From Rhipicephalus microplus (lineage: Eukaryota; Arthropoda; Arachnida; Ixodida; Ixodidae), in contig NC_134710.1 in assembly GCF_043290135.1 (NCBI RefSeq), positions 280,497,776 through 280,561,775 on the forward strand: 64,000 nucleotides of DNA, given 5' to 3'. How positions within the stretch are numbered: the stretch's first letter is position 1; each line of letters opens with the position of its first letter. The notes under the pieces were generated by a model. The model saw nothing but the letters and a program-made list of their open reading frames with translations. It was not told the DNA's origin and made no database searches. Position numbers and translations under genes: made by a program. Positions 11,998-22,790 of the stretch are shown piece by piece.

Positions 11998-12695
11998 AAA
12001 TTATGACATGTACGTCATGAATGTCATGATTCACAAGTCACTTTCTTGTTTCTTTTGCGCTGGTTCCGCAAGCGTAACGTGTACTGAATCTGGCATTATG
12101 CAACGTCAATGAATGACGAAGGTATATGACTGGTGTATATATGATAATCGTGTAATGATGTCATGTAAGAACATAGCAACATACCACACTCACGATGTGC
12201 TCGTGGTCATTTTGCTAGCTCCACATATACTAAATTTGGTATCACTCCATGTGAACAAATGACAAAGGTAAATGACACATCCAAAGATGATATTCTTGAT
12301 ATGCGTGTCATGTATAACTCGAATAAATTCTACACTCATAGCGACCTCGCGGGCATTTCTGGCTCCACATAATCCAAGTTAGGAATCACGTGACGTTATT
12401 GGACGACAAAAGTAAATGAGATGTTTAAACATAATAATCAAGATATATAAGGCATGTACGGCATAATTGATGTCCACCTCGTAACGTTGCGCTGATTTTA
12501 AAGAGACATATCAACCTTCCCCGTTCGTGCTTCGCATATCATCGATTACCACTGTACGTGGAATCTGTCATTTTACGTTATTTGTTTTGTTCCTAACATT
12601 ATAATATTTCTCGAATAAGACTGGGGGGTTCGTAACTTATTTCCCATAGAGGCATTGTCACTCTGGAAAAAAGCAGCCTCATCAGGAGCGGCATT
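11998..12695. repeat. Non-coding repeat shared, inverted, with 22791-23270
   Basis: Blocks such as ACCTTCCC-GTTCGTGCTTC-CATATCATCGA (12512-12544) and ATACCACACTCACGATGTGC (12181-12200) recur on the minus strand of 22791-23270. It lies directly downstream of the (TCTA)n block in B, and downstream of the spastin-like 3'UTR in C, so it appears to be ancestral flanking DNA carried with the family. No coding potential is seen. Similarity stops at about 12695, where the I-clade LINE 5' region begins. Confidence 0.7.
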
Positions 12696-13269
12696 ATGAA
12701 TATTCATATGGCTGTATTCCAAAGCTTAGACAGCATCGTAAACAGTCTACGTACCCGTCCTCGTAGTGGACGCGAGACAGCTATGAACCGATTATTCAAA
12801 CACGTCACTGCCACTAATCTACGAGCCTTTGAAGGTGCCAACCCCGAAGGGGCGTCAGTGCAAGCAGGTGTTTGGTGTGTAGCTACACCACGGATTCGAG
12901 ATAACGAAGGTTTTGACCTCTCCCAAGCCTAGCCGTGCGGGGCTGAGCCGTGTCCGGGAAAAAGGGGATCGCTGGCTAATTGGACCTTTAAGGCCGCCCG
13001 GCAAATGCAACACAACCCTTTGGCTCCACCTTCACGCAGACAGCACCCCTGGACTGACCCACCAGAGGGAAATTGCCAGTCGCCTTTCCTATTTCTCTTC
13101 CCCTAATCTTCGTCTTTATCTCTCACTTTTTATTTGTCCTGTCATCTCCTCTCTTCCGTTTACTTCCCAATTTCCTGGCGGCGAGGGTTAACCTGGCGTA
13201 GTTATCCAATCTAGGGTAATTGTGACACGTTATAGCGGTGATGCATGATTGCGTCTCCAAGTGTTTGCT

Positions 13270-14515
13270 TTCAACCTTGTAGCTTCACCATGTTGGGCTT
13301 GGTGGTGGACGGCCAACATCGCTGCTGAACTTTATAGTATTTATATGGCAAAAGTTTTCCGCCCCCCTTTCTAATCGCTCCCTGAAAAGTTAGCGCACCT
13401 AAGTAACTGTCGAAGTAATTTTCGTTTTCCTCGTGTCGAACACTGACGGGAGCAATAGGCCCAGGTTTTAAAGTGATAAAGATGGGAAGCGGCAATCTTC
13501 TTTTCGAGGTTCTTGACAAAGTCAGTATGAGAAGGTGTCTAAACGTGTAGCGTTTGGGGAAACCGCTGTTTCGGTTGGCCCACACAGGTTTGAGAACACT
13601 GTCTGTGGCTTAGTTTTTGATGATTTTACTGAACTTTCTGAAAGTGAACTGCTCGAAGGTAGGCAGGACCAGACCTTGGTCAAAGTCCAACAAATAACAA
13701 TAAGGCGCAACAAACTGACCCCTACAAACACATAATTACCTTAGAAACAAGTGACCTACCAGGATCAGTTGAACCGGCTATTGTAAGCTCCCTGTAATAC
13801 CATACATTCCCAAACCTTGAAAAAGTTTTAAGTGTCAATGTTTTGGTCATGGATTGCAGAGTTGCAGAAGGCGTGTAATTTGCGCCTAGTGTGCATCCAT
13901 TCAACATATATCGTACAACTGCACCTAAGAAACATCTGATTGTTCGAATTGTAAAAGAGATCATGGTAACTGCTCATGACCATGCCCCACATGTAAAAAA
14001 GAGAAACAAGTAGTAGAACTTGAGGTTTAATTCAATCTGTCATTCCAAGGAGCACGTCAACCTATCGCCTTACAGAACCCATCTTATCTGTCCTTCGCAG
14101 ATGTGACACGTCGGGGCGCTGCGCCACATGTCTCTGCACCCAAAGAATGTCACACATTGCGTGGCCGCAGTCGTGCCACCAGCGCCCTCAGTTGCAACAG
14201 CCTGTACTGCTCTGACACAGAATAAACAGGGCCGGGAGACCCCCGTGTCTGCTGAGCCTCGTACCACGGCAGGCGCAGGTAGGTGCGAAAGTTCTGTGAC
14301 CATGCCCTCCGAGCAGGCATCATCCCCCACCTCAAAGAGGTGATAGACAAAAGTACGACTCCTCCGGCGCCTCAGCCGCCGATGGATAGGTGCAACTCTT
14401 TGGAGTGCACCAAGAAAGAAAAAAAACCCAAATTACAGGGTCCCCCAAAGGCCCTGACACCTAAGGCAACACCTTTGTACGCACAACACCACACAACACT
14501 AAAATGACACCAATA
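13270..14515 (+). pseudogene. I-clade LINE ORF1 (gag-like, zinc knuckle) pseudogene
   Basis: The best open stretch, 13535-13735, carries GETAVSVGPHRFENTVCG and LVFDDFTELSESELLEG, characteristic of the ORF1 nucleic-acid-binding protein of I-type LINEs. Broken frames downstream (13740-14000) still show pieces of the CCHC knuckle region (CSNCK-, HGNCS-, CPTCKKEK-like). ORF1 proteins of this group coat the element RNA. Multiple stops preclude expression. The extreme N-terminus cannot be placed. Confidence 0.65.
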
Positions 14516-17500
14516 CTACAATAGAACGTCGAGGACTGCTGAGAAACCTCGGCGATATCCAGGAGCTTTTACACGAACATACACCAAAGTTGCTGTGTGC
14601 AAGAAACACACTTGAAACCAAAACGCAGTAACTTTTTACGCAATTACGTTATCTTTTGAAAGGACCGGAATGACGCCATTGTGACATTCTGTGGTGTTGC
14701 CAATATAGTCAATCAAAGGATTGCATGCACACACCTACCACTACAAACATCCCTTCAGGCGGTGGTAGTTGGAGCAGTTCCTTTAAATGAGCTCATCATC
14801 ATCTGCTGTTTTTATATACCTACACAACACCATCTTGAAATGCATAAATTCCAGCCCCTCATGGACGAACTTCCAGAACCCTACCTTGTCTTAGGGGACA
14901 TTGACACACATGGTAGCCTCTGGGGTGATTCTCGCTGCGATGAGCGAGGTCACCTGATTGAACAGTTTCTTTTTTTTTCCGGTGCGTGCTTCCTGAACCG
15001 GAAATAGCCGACATAGTAAAACGTCGCTTACAATACATACTCAACAATAGACTTCAGCATAATATCCCCATAACTCCTGCTCGTACTTAAATAGGCACTC
15101 ATTAATAATGCATAAGGTAGTGTCCAGTTTCCTATCGTTATCAGCACATCAATAAAAAATACATGTCCTGCACAGGTTCCCAAACGGCTCACTGACAAAG
15201 CAGATTGGAAAAAGTTTCAAAAACTGACTTTAATAACTCTGACTGACGTGGCAGCGTTAAGCATTGAGGATGCTGTGTGCTACTTTACAGCGTTCTTAGT
15301 TGATAAAACAATAGAATGTATTCCCCAAACATGTGAACCATCAAGCGAACGACGAGTCCCATGGTGGAATAATGAGCGTGATGATGCGCGAAAAAAACAA
15401 AATAAGGCATGGAAGTTGCTTAGAGACTGGCTCAATACGGTGGTCTAGTGGCTAAGGCACTCGGCTGCTGACCCGCAAGTCGTGGGATCAAATCACGCCT
15501 GTGGCGGCTGCATTTCCGATGGAGGCAAATTGGTTGGAGGCAGGTGTACTCAGATTTAGGTGCACGTTAAACAATTCAAGTGGTCGAAATTTCGACCACT
15601 AAAGTGGTCGAAATTCTGGAGCCTCCCACTACAGCGTCTCTTATAATCATATGGTGGTTTTGGGGCGTTAAACCCAGAAATCATTGCTTAGAGACTCGCC
15701 TACAGCCGAGAATCTGGTAAAATTTAATAACGCCGAGTCGCAAGGAAGGAGGACGCACCGACAGGCAAGAAGGGAAAGTTGGCACAAATTTTTATCCGGC
15801 AATAATTCATACACAGATGAGGCGAGAGTCTGGAAAATGGTTGGTAAGGTGGCAGGACGAAAATCACATTCACTTCTTTAGTGAACACACAAGGGGAGAG
15901 TTTGGAACACGGCCATGGCTAACACTCTCGGAGCGCACTTTAAACAGGTCTCCAGTTTAGCACACTTTAGTGAAGCGTTCCGACGATACAAAACCAGAAT
16001 AGAAAAACAGAGAAAAGAGCGGAAATCCACAACCCATGAGACATAAAATGAACCTTTCTGTATGGCTGAACTACAAGCCTCACTTACCTGCTGCAATAAA
16101 TCTACCACAGACCCTCAACGTGTGGCATATGAAATGTTGAAACACCTGGCCACTGAAACCGAGAAAGCTCTCCACTCCCTGTATACTGCAATATGCGGTT
16201 CCGGTGAACCATCAGTAGCCTGGAAGGAAGCTATCGTTATCCTACTTCCAACGACCAGGCCTAGCCTTCCAGCTACAGGCTAATAGCGTTAACCAGCTGT
16301 CTTTACAAAGTCTTTGAGAAAATGATTAACAGGTGCCTGACGCAACTATTTCAAATTAATGGCCTTCTTGGCTCATAGCAGTGTGGGTTTCGAAAAGCTT
16401 GGTCCAACACTGACAACCTTGTTGGTATTGAGGCAAAAATTCGCGACGGTTTTGTTCAGAAGCAATGTTTCCTTTTTGTTTTCCTCGATATGAAAAACGC
16501 ATATGACACTACATGGCACTTGGGAATATTGCAAATCCTGTCACATTTTGGTGTGTGGAGTAGAATGCTGACACTCATTGAAGGCTACCTGTTCAACTAT
16601 ACATTACGCGTCCAAGTTGGCACTGTCTTATCTCGAATATTTGTCCAAGAATCATGAGTTTCACAAGGAGGTGCATTGAGCTGCACACTTTTCTCAGTTA
16701 AAATGAATTCTTTGGACTGCAGCGAAATGAATTTCTTTTTTACTGCATATATGTCGATAATTTACAGAATAGTTTCAAATCGTGCAACATCTCGATGTGT
16801 CAACGTCAAGTTCAACTGGGGTTGAACAAGGTATATCTAAAGGCAGATGAGAACGGTTTCGTACTCAACGCGCAAAAGAGCACTTGCGTCTGGTTCTGCC
16901 AAAAGAGGGGCCTCCATCTTGTCCCCGACATTGACCTGCATGGTCAACCTCAGTCAGTGAAGACCAAGCACCAGTTCCTTGGACTAATATTTGACACAAA
17001 ACTTATCTTCATCCAACACATCAAAAATATAAAAGACAGGGGCTCAAAAACAATGAATACTTTGAAAGTGTTGTCACGCACTACGTGGGGCGGTGGCAAG
17101 AAATGTCTGACAAATTTATATAAAAGCCTCCTACGCTAATGCCTAGATTACGGTGCTATAATCTATCAGTCGGCAACCTCATCAGCCTTGAAGATTCTCG
17201 ACCCTGTCCACCATCCAGGCATTCGCCTCTCTACGGGTGCTTTTCTAACTAGCCCTGTCGAGATCCTGTACTTGGATTCGAATGAGTGGTCGCTTCCCCT
17301 ACAAAGATGTTACCTGTCTTTTTTGTACTCTCTGAAGGTTAGGGCAATCAATAAACACCCCTCTCATTTAACAAATATTGGTTTTTCTCTTTCTGGCTTG
17401 TTCGAGAACCGTCATTCGTTGAGGCAGCCCTACTCGCTCCGTGTAATGGGCCTGGCCGAAGAAAAAGGTGTGTCTCTTCTCGAACACAGTTTGGTGGCTC

Positions 17501-18320
17501 CTGCAGGATATCTGCCACCGTGAGGTGGCAGCTTTATTGTTTTTTCTTGAAGTCACAAAGCACGCACTATTTGCACACCTACATACATACTTCTTAAAAC
17601 TGCAACATAAATACGCATGCCCTGAGTTCTTTACCAATGCCTCAAAGTACAAAGCTTCTCTGTCATATGCAATGGTAGGCCAATCCTTTTCCGAGGCTGG
17701 CGTTATTCATCTTGATGCCTGCATTTTCACAGGAGAAGGTTACGCAATTCTGGCGGTCGTAAAACACAACAAACAGACAATATATAAAAAGGCGGTAATA
17801 TACACAAATTCTCTAAGTTTGGTCAAAGCCCTGATAACTCCCAAAAACACAAGAAACTCGTGCTGTGTATCTTTATTCACTTCTGTGCACACTGTACACA
17901 CCAAAATAGCATGTCGTTGTCTGCTGGGTGCCAGGGCACCGTGAGATACAAGAGAACGTTTTGGCCGACAAGCTGGCTGCTTTCACCAACGACACTACTT
18001 CCAGTGCATCAATACCAATCACTGCAATTGACTTGAAATCATTTCTAAAACGAAAGCTCAGGTGGTATTGGCAGAACACGTGAGATATACACACAGACAG
18101 CAAACTTAATGCTATTAATCCGCAACTAGGTAATTGTCCAACGCTATTAAAATGACGACACACAGAAGTAACTCTTACAAGACATAGAACAGGACATACA
18201 CACTCTACACATACACATCTTCTGTTCATTGGCAATCCATTGTGTGAGAGATATGGAGAACCACTTATGGTTCTCCGAATCCTCATTCAGCGCACTGAGT
18301 TGAATGCTCCATGACAAAAG
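14515..18320 (+). pseudogene. I-clade LINE ORF2 pseudogene (endonuclease, RT, RNase H)
   Basis: The AP-type endonuclease is at 14515-15060, with pieces reading QETHLKPKxSNFLRNYVIF, ELPEPYLVLGDIDTHGSLWG and DSRCDERGHLIEQFLF. The linker (15248-15448, resuming 15684-15881) is split by a SINE. The RT is at 16060-17140 (FEKMINRCLTQLFQINGL, FVFLDMKNAYDTTWHLG, VSQGGALSCTLFSV). The catalytic dyad region near 16740-16760 is altered to a YMSII-like reading. RNase H is at 17600-18000 (FTNASKYKASLSYAMVGQSF, then the GHREIQENVLADKLA-like block in another frame). The enzyme would nick target DNA and reverse-transcribe the element RNA. At least ten frame breaks make it inactive. Confidence 0.75.
15416..15696 (+). 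mobile_element. Ruka-type SINE in the I-clade LINE, with 13-bp target duplication
   Basis: The insert 15429-15683 has a tRNA-like head (GGTGGTCTAGTGGCTAAGG, a CTCGGCTGCTGACCCGCAAG core and a GGGATCAAATC box-B-like part), then the family body and GTTTTGGGGCGTTAAACCC tail. The duplication TTGCTTAGAGACT flanks it at 15416-15428 and 15684-15696. Skipping the SINE joins two LINE frames (KAWKLLRDW with LRDSPTAENLV). The copy carries a private local duplication creating a perfect 22-base palindrome around 15579-15600. Confidence 0.93.
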
Positions 18321-18741
18321 CACTTTTTACTGCTCTACCAACAGCAGCTCTCTCTACACCCTGAGATACTCATCGCTAGGCAACCGCTTTTTAAACTGCA
18401 ATCGCATTTCACGTTCTTAAAAAAATGTTCATAGCTTTCACCCCATATTTCGAGGTTATCCGTAGCACGACCTCTGTATTGTGGTCGTGTCTGCGGTGAC
18501 TACATCTCCGTCATGGTTTGATAATCACAACATTTTGCCATCTACATTCACGGCAAATAACTAACGCCACTGTCATGATTTTATTACTTCTCTGTTTTTA
18601 CTCGCGTTTGCGCGAGGAATTTTAAGGCCCCTTTACAGCCACGCATCATGTCATTGTTCATATCTCTAGTCTATTAAATGGCACTCTTTGACCATCAATT
18701 GGCCCTCGCGCAATTAAAACTACTCATCATCATCATCATTT

Positions 18742-18940
18742 GAAGGCGCCAACTCGCATCTGTAAATGAAGGCTAGAAATCGAAAACAAATACTGGAAAT
18801 AAAATAGGACGCTTTATGGTCAATTGTGTCAAATAAAATCACTTTAATAACATTTAAACTCGAGAGAAGGTTATTCTGTAATTTTTATTTGGATTTTTAT
18901 GTGACACAACTAGCAGATGATTTAAGGCCAGTGTTTTGCG
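18742..18940. other. Unannotated spacer
   Basis: AT-rich sequence between the CAT-repeat end of the I-clade LINE and the first Harbinger coding trace. It may hold the left terminus of the Harbinger element, but I could not identify a terminal inverted repeat. Confidence 0.4.
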
Positions 18941-20741
18941 GATGAAGAATAGACGTCATACAACCACTGTCGGAAGAAGAACAGCTCTTGCTTTGCATGA
19001 TGAGTACCTTGATGTGTCCTTCAAGTACAATGCTACTCTACGTTCTCTCCCAGGTGATCCCAAAGGTTAGCATTTTCCAATAATGTGCTTTGCGATTTGT
19101 GCCTGGAAGCTTGTTTACTGCTTGCGGGTGTGGTGTCACGCCCAGAGCGGTGTCCAGCTCTGAGCCAGAACGAGTGCGCTATAGGATGAACTACAAAAGC
19201 CATCGCGTAACGTGCCTAGAACTTCATACACGCTGTCGAAAGTGATGTGAAATTCCCATTATTTTTTTAACGGTGACTGCTTAATTGTGTTACAAGCGTG
19301 AAACACAATGAACTAATTGCAGTGAAAGCTTGTGATCTTCGGGCAGTATGAAGAAAGAAGAGAAAATATTGATAGTTATCACATAATATGTTCCGAGCAA
19401 TGAAAAGTTAAGAACCTTAATATTAAGGTATTCTGAAAAAGTTAGGTAGGCCGATGTCGCGGACTGCAAGGTAATGATCCCACCGTTAACAGGCAGTTCC
19501 TCAGTTGCCCAGGTTCAAGCAGACTTCAGCAAACAAAACGGAGAGATGCCTCGATAGATCAGTAACCGAAGGTTTGTATGGAGGTAATTAAAGAAATTTA
19601 TACAGTATACTTACCATAATAAATATTAATTAAAGCGTATAATATTGGCAATTGCACTTCTTAATTTCAGACATGAGGATTGTATGTCTCCCTCTTGAGA
19701 AACCCGCCGCTTCTGGAATGCTTCTACCAAGGCGAGATGACAGCATTCAAGCCAAACTTCAGGTTGACGACAGAGACGTCCTGGAGCCTGATGGCGCTCC
19801 TGTGGGAAGACAGTACCACCAGAACACACGGATGGTGTAGGGTGCTGTGCCTTTTTGTTTTTCTATTGTGGTTAGTTTGCGGAGCTCCTTTCCGAGTCGT
19901 GGCAGCGTGTTTTAGTATTCCAAGAATCGCAACGTTCCGAACGGTCACGAGTATTTTAAAAATTATGGTGAAAAAGCTAAAGAAATTTATGTACCAGCCA
20001 AGTCCAGAAGTATTACCTGAAATTGCCGTAGAGTTTCGCAACATGTCGAAGTCCAACCATTCCGATGGTTTTGTTGGAGCCATAGATGGCACCCACATAA
20101 GAATTAAAGCTCAATCTAGTATGCCAGAGTACTATTTTAACAGGAAGCAATTTTACTCAATCCAACTGCAGGCCACCTGCGACCATCGGGGCATATTTGT
20201 AGACATTTTCGTTGGATACACTGGAAGCGACGACGATACCCGGTTTTCAAAGAATAGTCAAATCTACACTGGAAGACTTTATCCCCTTCCTGGATACGCC
20301 ATTGTAGGCGATTTCGGTTATCCCAACAATGTCGCACCAATCGCCATCACAACTCCGTATAAAAGACTCAACCAGACCTGTGGAGTTGCGCTTCAACACA
20401 GCCCACGCTAGAGCACGTGCAGTGGTTGAGCGCGCCTTCGGCCTTATGAAAGGCCACTCGAGGTCGGCGTTCACAAGGGCACTGGAGGTGTCTTTGTACA
20501 AGGCACCCAATGTCGTTTTTGCATGTGCAGCCGTGCATAATGTGTGCATGTGTATGAGCGACACATCCACTGAAGAGCTCGAAGGACACGTCGATATTGT
20601 TGGGGAACACGACACGGAACCTCTGTCCCAGGATTCAGAAGCAGATCAAAGCAGAGACCGTCTGGCCACCCGACATACCTGTCCGGCTAAGCTGCATGAC
20701 TGCATGACTACGATGCAGCTGCCAGAATTTTTCTGTACCTG

Positions 20742-20760
<19 letters not shown>
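18941..20760 (+). pseudogene. PIF/Harbinger DDE transposase pseudogene with probable intron
   Basis: 19680-20411 encodes most of a DDE_Tnp_4-type (HARBI1-like) transposase: FRLTTETSWSLMALL, ITxFRTV, then VGAIDGTHIRIKA with the first catalytic Asp, YYFNRKQFYSIQLQATCDHR, FVDIFVGYTGSDDDTRFSKN, YAIVGDFGYP with the second Asp, and TPYKR. A frame change near 20395 moves the rest into 20329-20835 (frame-specific part RFNTAHARARAVVERAFGLM), which supplies the catalytic Glu in VERAFG. An upstream fragment (about 18960-19065, DEYLDVSFKYNATLRSLPGD) ends at CCCAAAG/GTTAGC, and the main exon is preceded by TTAATTTCAG/ACATGAG at 19671. A 600-base intron is therefore likely. The frameshift makes it a pseudogene. 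Terminal repeats were not found. Confidence 0.8.

Positions 20761-20821
<61 letters not shown>
20744..20821. repeat. (TA)n microsatellite
   Basis: About 78 bases of TA dinucleotides directly after the transposase C-terminal frame. IYIYIY peptides on either strand are artefacts of this array. Confidence 0.97.
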
Positions 20822-20825
<4 letters not shown>

Positions 20826-21235
20826 TCAATTTTAAATGTAATTATTAATTGTGCATTGTAACAATGTCTTAACTTACAGAAATGTAAAAAAAGAATATAA
20901 TCGTTACTTGTGTGCTCCATAAAAAAGTAGAACATCCTCCCCAACAGATCCGTTTGCCTCTCTACATTCGTTAAGATTCACTCCATCACAACGCTTTTGT
21001 ACTGTGGCTTCGGCCTCTCCCCCCGTCCCTGTCACTTCGCCTCCCGGGGTCGCTGGTAGTTCTGCACGAAACAACAGCCACTTTATGCCAAACAATTGAT
21101 GCTCAACCTTCACGAAAACACAGTGATTGCTCCTCACTGCTTGCACTTAAAATAACATGGGGTATTTGTGAGCAGGGGTTGTGCGATGCAGCTGACGTTT
21201 CAACAAGCAGACTTGCATTCTTCCAATAATAATAT
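20822..21235. other. Probable 3' part of the Harbinger element or flank
   Basis: A 80-codon minus-strand open frame (21146-20904) lies convergent to the transposase. Harbinger elements often encode a second, Myb-like protein in this position, but I cannot recognise a Myb domain here, so the assignment stays open. No inverted repeat matching the left side was found. Confidence 0.3.
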
Positions 21236-21452
21236 TATCTGTGGTTTAACGTCCCGAACCCACCATAAGATTTTGAGTGACGCCGTAGTAGAGGGCTCCG
21301 GAAATTTCGACTACCTGGGGTTCTCTAACATGCACACGTGGGCCCACTACATTTCCACCTCCATCGGAAGTGCAGCCGCCGCCGGGATTCGATCGCGCGA
21401 CCTGCGGCTCAGTAGCCTTAGTACCTTAGTGACTAGACCACCGCGGCCGGGC
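21236..21452 (-). mobile_element. Ruka-type SINE, near full length (antisense)
   Basis: On the minus strand this reads from the tRNA-like head (CCGCGGTGGTCTAGTCACTA, box-B-like GATCGAATCCCGGC) through the body to GGTTCGGGACGTTAAACCAC. It interrupts sequence to the right of the Harbinger pseudogene. The flanks TGCATTCTTCCAA and TGCACTTTTCAA resemble a mutated target duplication but are not convincing. Confidence 0.85.
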
Positions 21453-22271
21453 TGCACTTTTCAATTCCTCAGCTTGGAAAAGCAAGTCCACTAGTCGAAA
21501 TGTTCGCTTCAGTGGCACCCAGCCATCACGAACCGTTCAGCTATGCACCCTTCTTGAATTGAAGCCGTGTTTTTAGATACATGATTTTGCCTGCATGACG
21601 CCAAGAGATGACATAACAGGACAATATGCATAGACAGCATGCACAATATGACCGCATGTGCCCCACGCCTAATTATACGGCAGATCCTATGCAGTGGGGG
21701 AATAATATTCATGCGAAGCAGTCAGCGAGTAGCAGCCTATATCGGTTTTATTTTATTTTGCACTGAGCCAAGTATTACGAGGCACAATAATGCATTCAGG
21801 AAAATTTAGAAATGTGCCCCTTGTGAACTTACAAGCCACGCCGTGTACACAGATGCGTAAGGGGTAGCTCAAGCCCCGATGTACCATCGGAATTCACGTT
21901 AGAACAGAGACGTCCATTTCTTCGGCACGAATTTACCACTATATTTTTTATGCGAGTGTCATAACTTGGGTGGTCATACGAAGTATATTTGCAACGCTTC
22001 ACTAGAGCAAGCGCAGTTATTTGTACATATATATTGCTATTATACATATACGAGCGGTGAGTCAACACTGTCACCTCTATTTATGTTACCCTGGTATGAC
22101 GCTTGCGCATGTTCTTTTTTTCCGAAGTATTCTGAAGCACTCGCCGGGCTTTATGATAGAATAGTTGGCTAGTATGCAGAATACTTGAAGTGCTTATGAG
22201 TTCCGAACATCTGCAGCGATTCCGGAGTTGTCCAGGCAGCCTTTGATGCGATATTCGGTTTCTAGAGGCAC
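21453..22271. other. Unannotated region
   Basis: No open frame, RNA gene or repeat family could be supported here. Base composition is AT-rich and similar to neighbouring spacers. Confidence 0.4.
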
Positions 22272-22590
22272 TGGAAAAGCAAGATTGGCTGGGTCCTTCA
22301 TAGGCAAATGTTACTTTTATTGTATCTGTGTTAACAGTTCACGCAAAGAACACCTTAGACGCATTTTTGTAAGAAACGTTTCCTTCAATCACCGCAGCAG
22401 TCATTGTGTAAACCCCATAAAACATGACGAACTGTTGAGTCCGCAGCTCAAGCCATTGGAAAAGCGAGATTGGCTTGCCCCTTTGGGTGCAAGTTTAATT
22501 TTATTGTATCCGTGTTAACAGTTCAAGCAAAGAACACCTTAGAAGTGCTTACGTTAGAAAAGTTTCGCTCAATAAAAAATTACAACGGCC
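22272..22590. repeat. Imperfect direct repeat, period about 185 bp
   Basis: The block beginning TGGAAAAGCAAGATTGGCT at 22272 recurs as TGGAAAAGCGAGATTGGCT at 22457. Both are followed by TTTTATTGTATC-GTGTTAACAGTTCA-GCAAAGAACACCTTAGA and a TTTC-TCAAT end. Two diverged tandem units are visible; no coding sense is evident. Confidence 0.8.
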
Positions 22591-22790
22591 ACCTTCCAAT
22601 TGCAGTATTAGCATAACATGGACTCCCAAGGCAGGTTTGAACTGCTGAATTTTTCAGTCTAATGCAACGCTCCTCCGCAATTTTACTTTCAAAAGAAAAA
22701 CACTGAGACCACAAGGCAAACAAAGGGAGTAATGGCACTTCATAGATTAACTAGTCCAGGCGAAGTTAGTTACTGTGTGACGGGTGCATA
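22591..22790. repeat. Short dispersed repeat also found near 62985-63060, plus spacer
   Basis: The end of the second 185-bp unit and what follows (TGCTCAATAAA-like, CAACGGCCACCTT, GCATAACATGGACTCCC, up to about 22635) matches 62985-63060 (CAACACGGCCACCTTTC, GGCATAACGTGGATTCCC). This looks like a small dispersed repeat of unknown type. 22640-22790 holds nothing I recognise. Confidence 0.45.

Larger units (their letters stand above)
12696..18741 (+). mobile_element. I-clade LINE, near full length, decayed
   Basis: A complete-looking layout is visible. A 5'UTR-like stretch (12696-13270, with a pyrimidine-rich part at 13080-13180) precedes ORF1 with CCHC knuckles, ORF2 endonuclease, RT and RNase H. 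The 3' end near 18741 finishes in CAT repeats after an AT-rich UTR. A C-terminal RNase H is the hallmark of the I group among non-LTR elements. Every domain has stops or frameshifts. A Ruka-type SINE interrupts it at 15429-15683. The exact 5' end is uncertain; the boundary is placed where similarity of unit B to unit C ends. Confidence 0.8.

Noticed and set aside
14070..14350. Minus-strand frames in the I-clade LINE ORF1 region
   Set aside because: The plus strand carries LINE ORF1 traces; the antisense frames are shadows.
15429..15510. Possible tRNA genes at the SINE heads (15435, 26157, 38555, 54408)
   Set aside because: The box A and B-like motifs belong to SINEs with family bodies, tails and target duplications, and no clean cloverleaf is evident.
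20635..20944. IYIYIY-rich open frames on both strands, also at 35025-35268
   Set aside because: They are translations of TA microsatellites. The real coding trace at the first site ends before the array.
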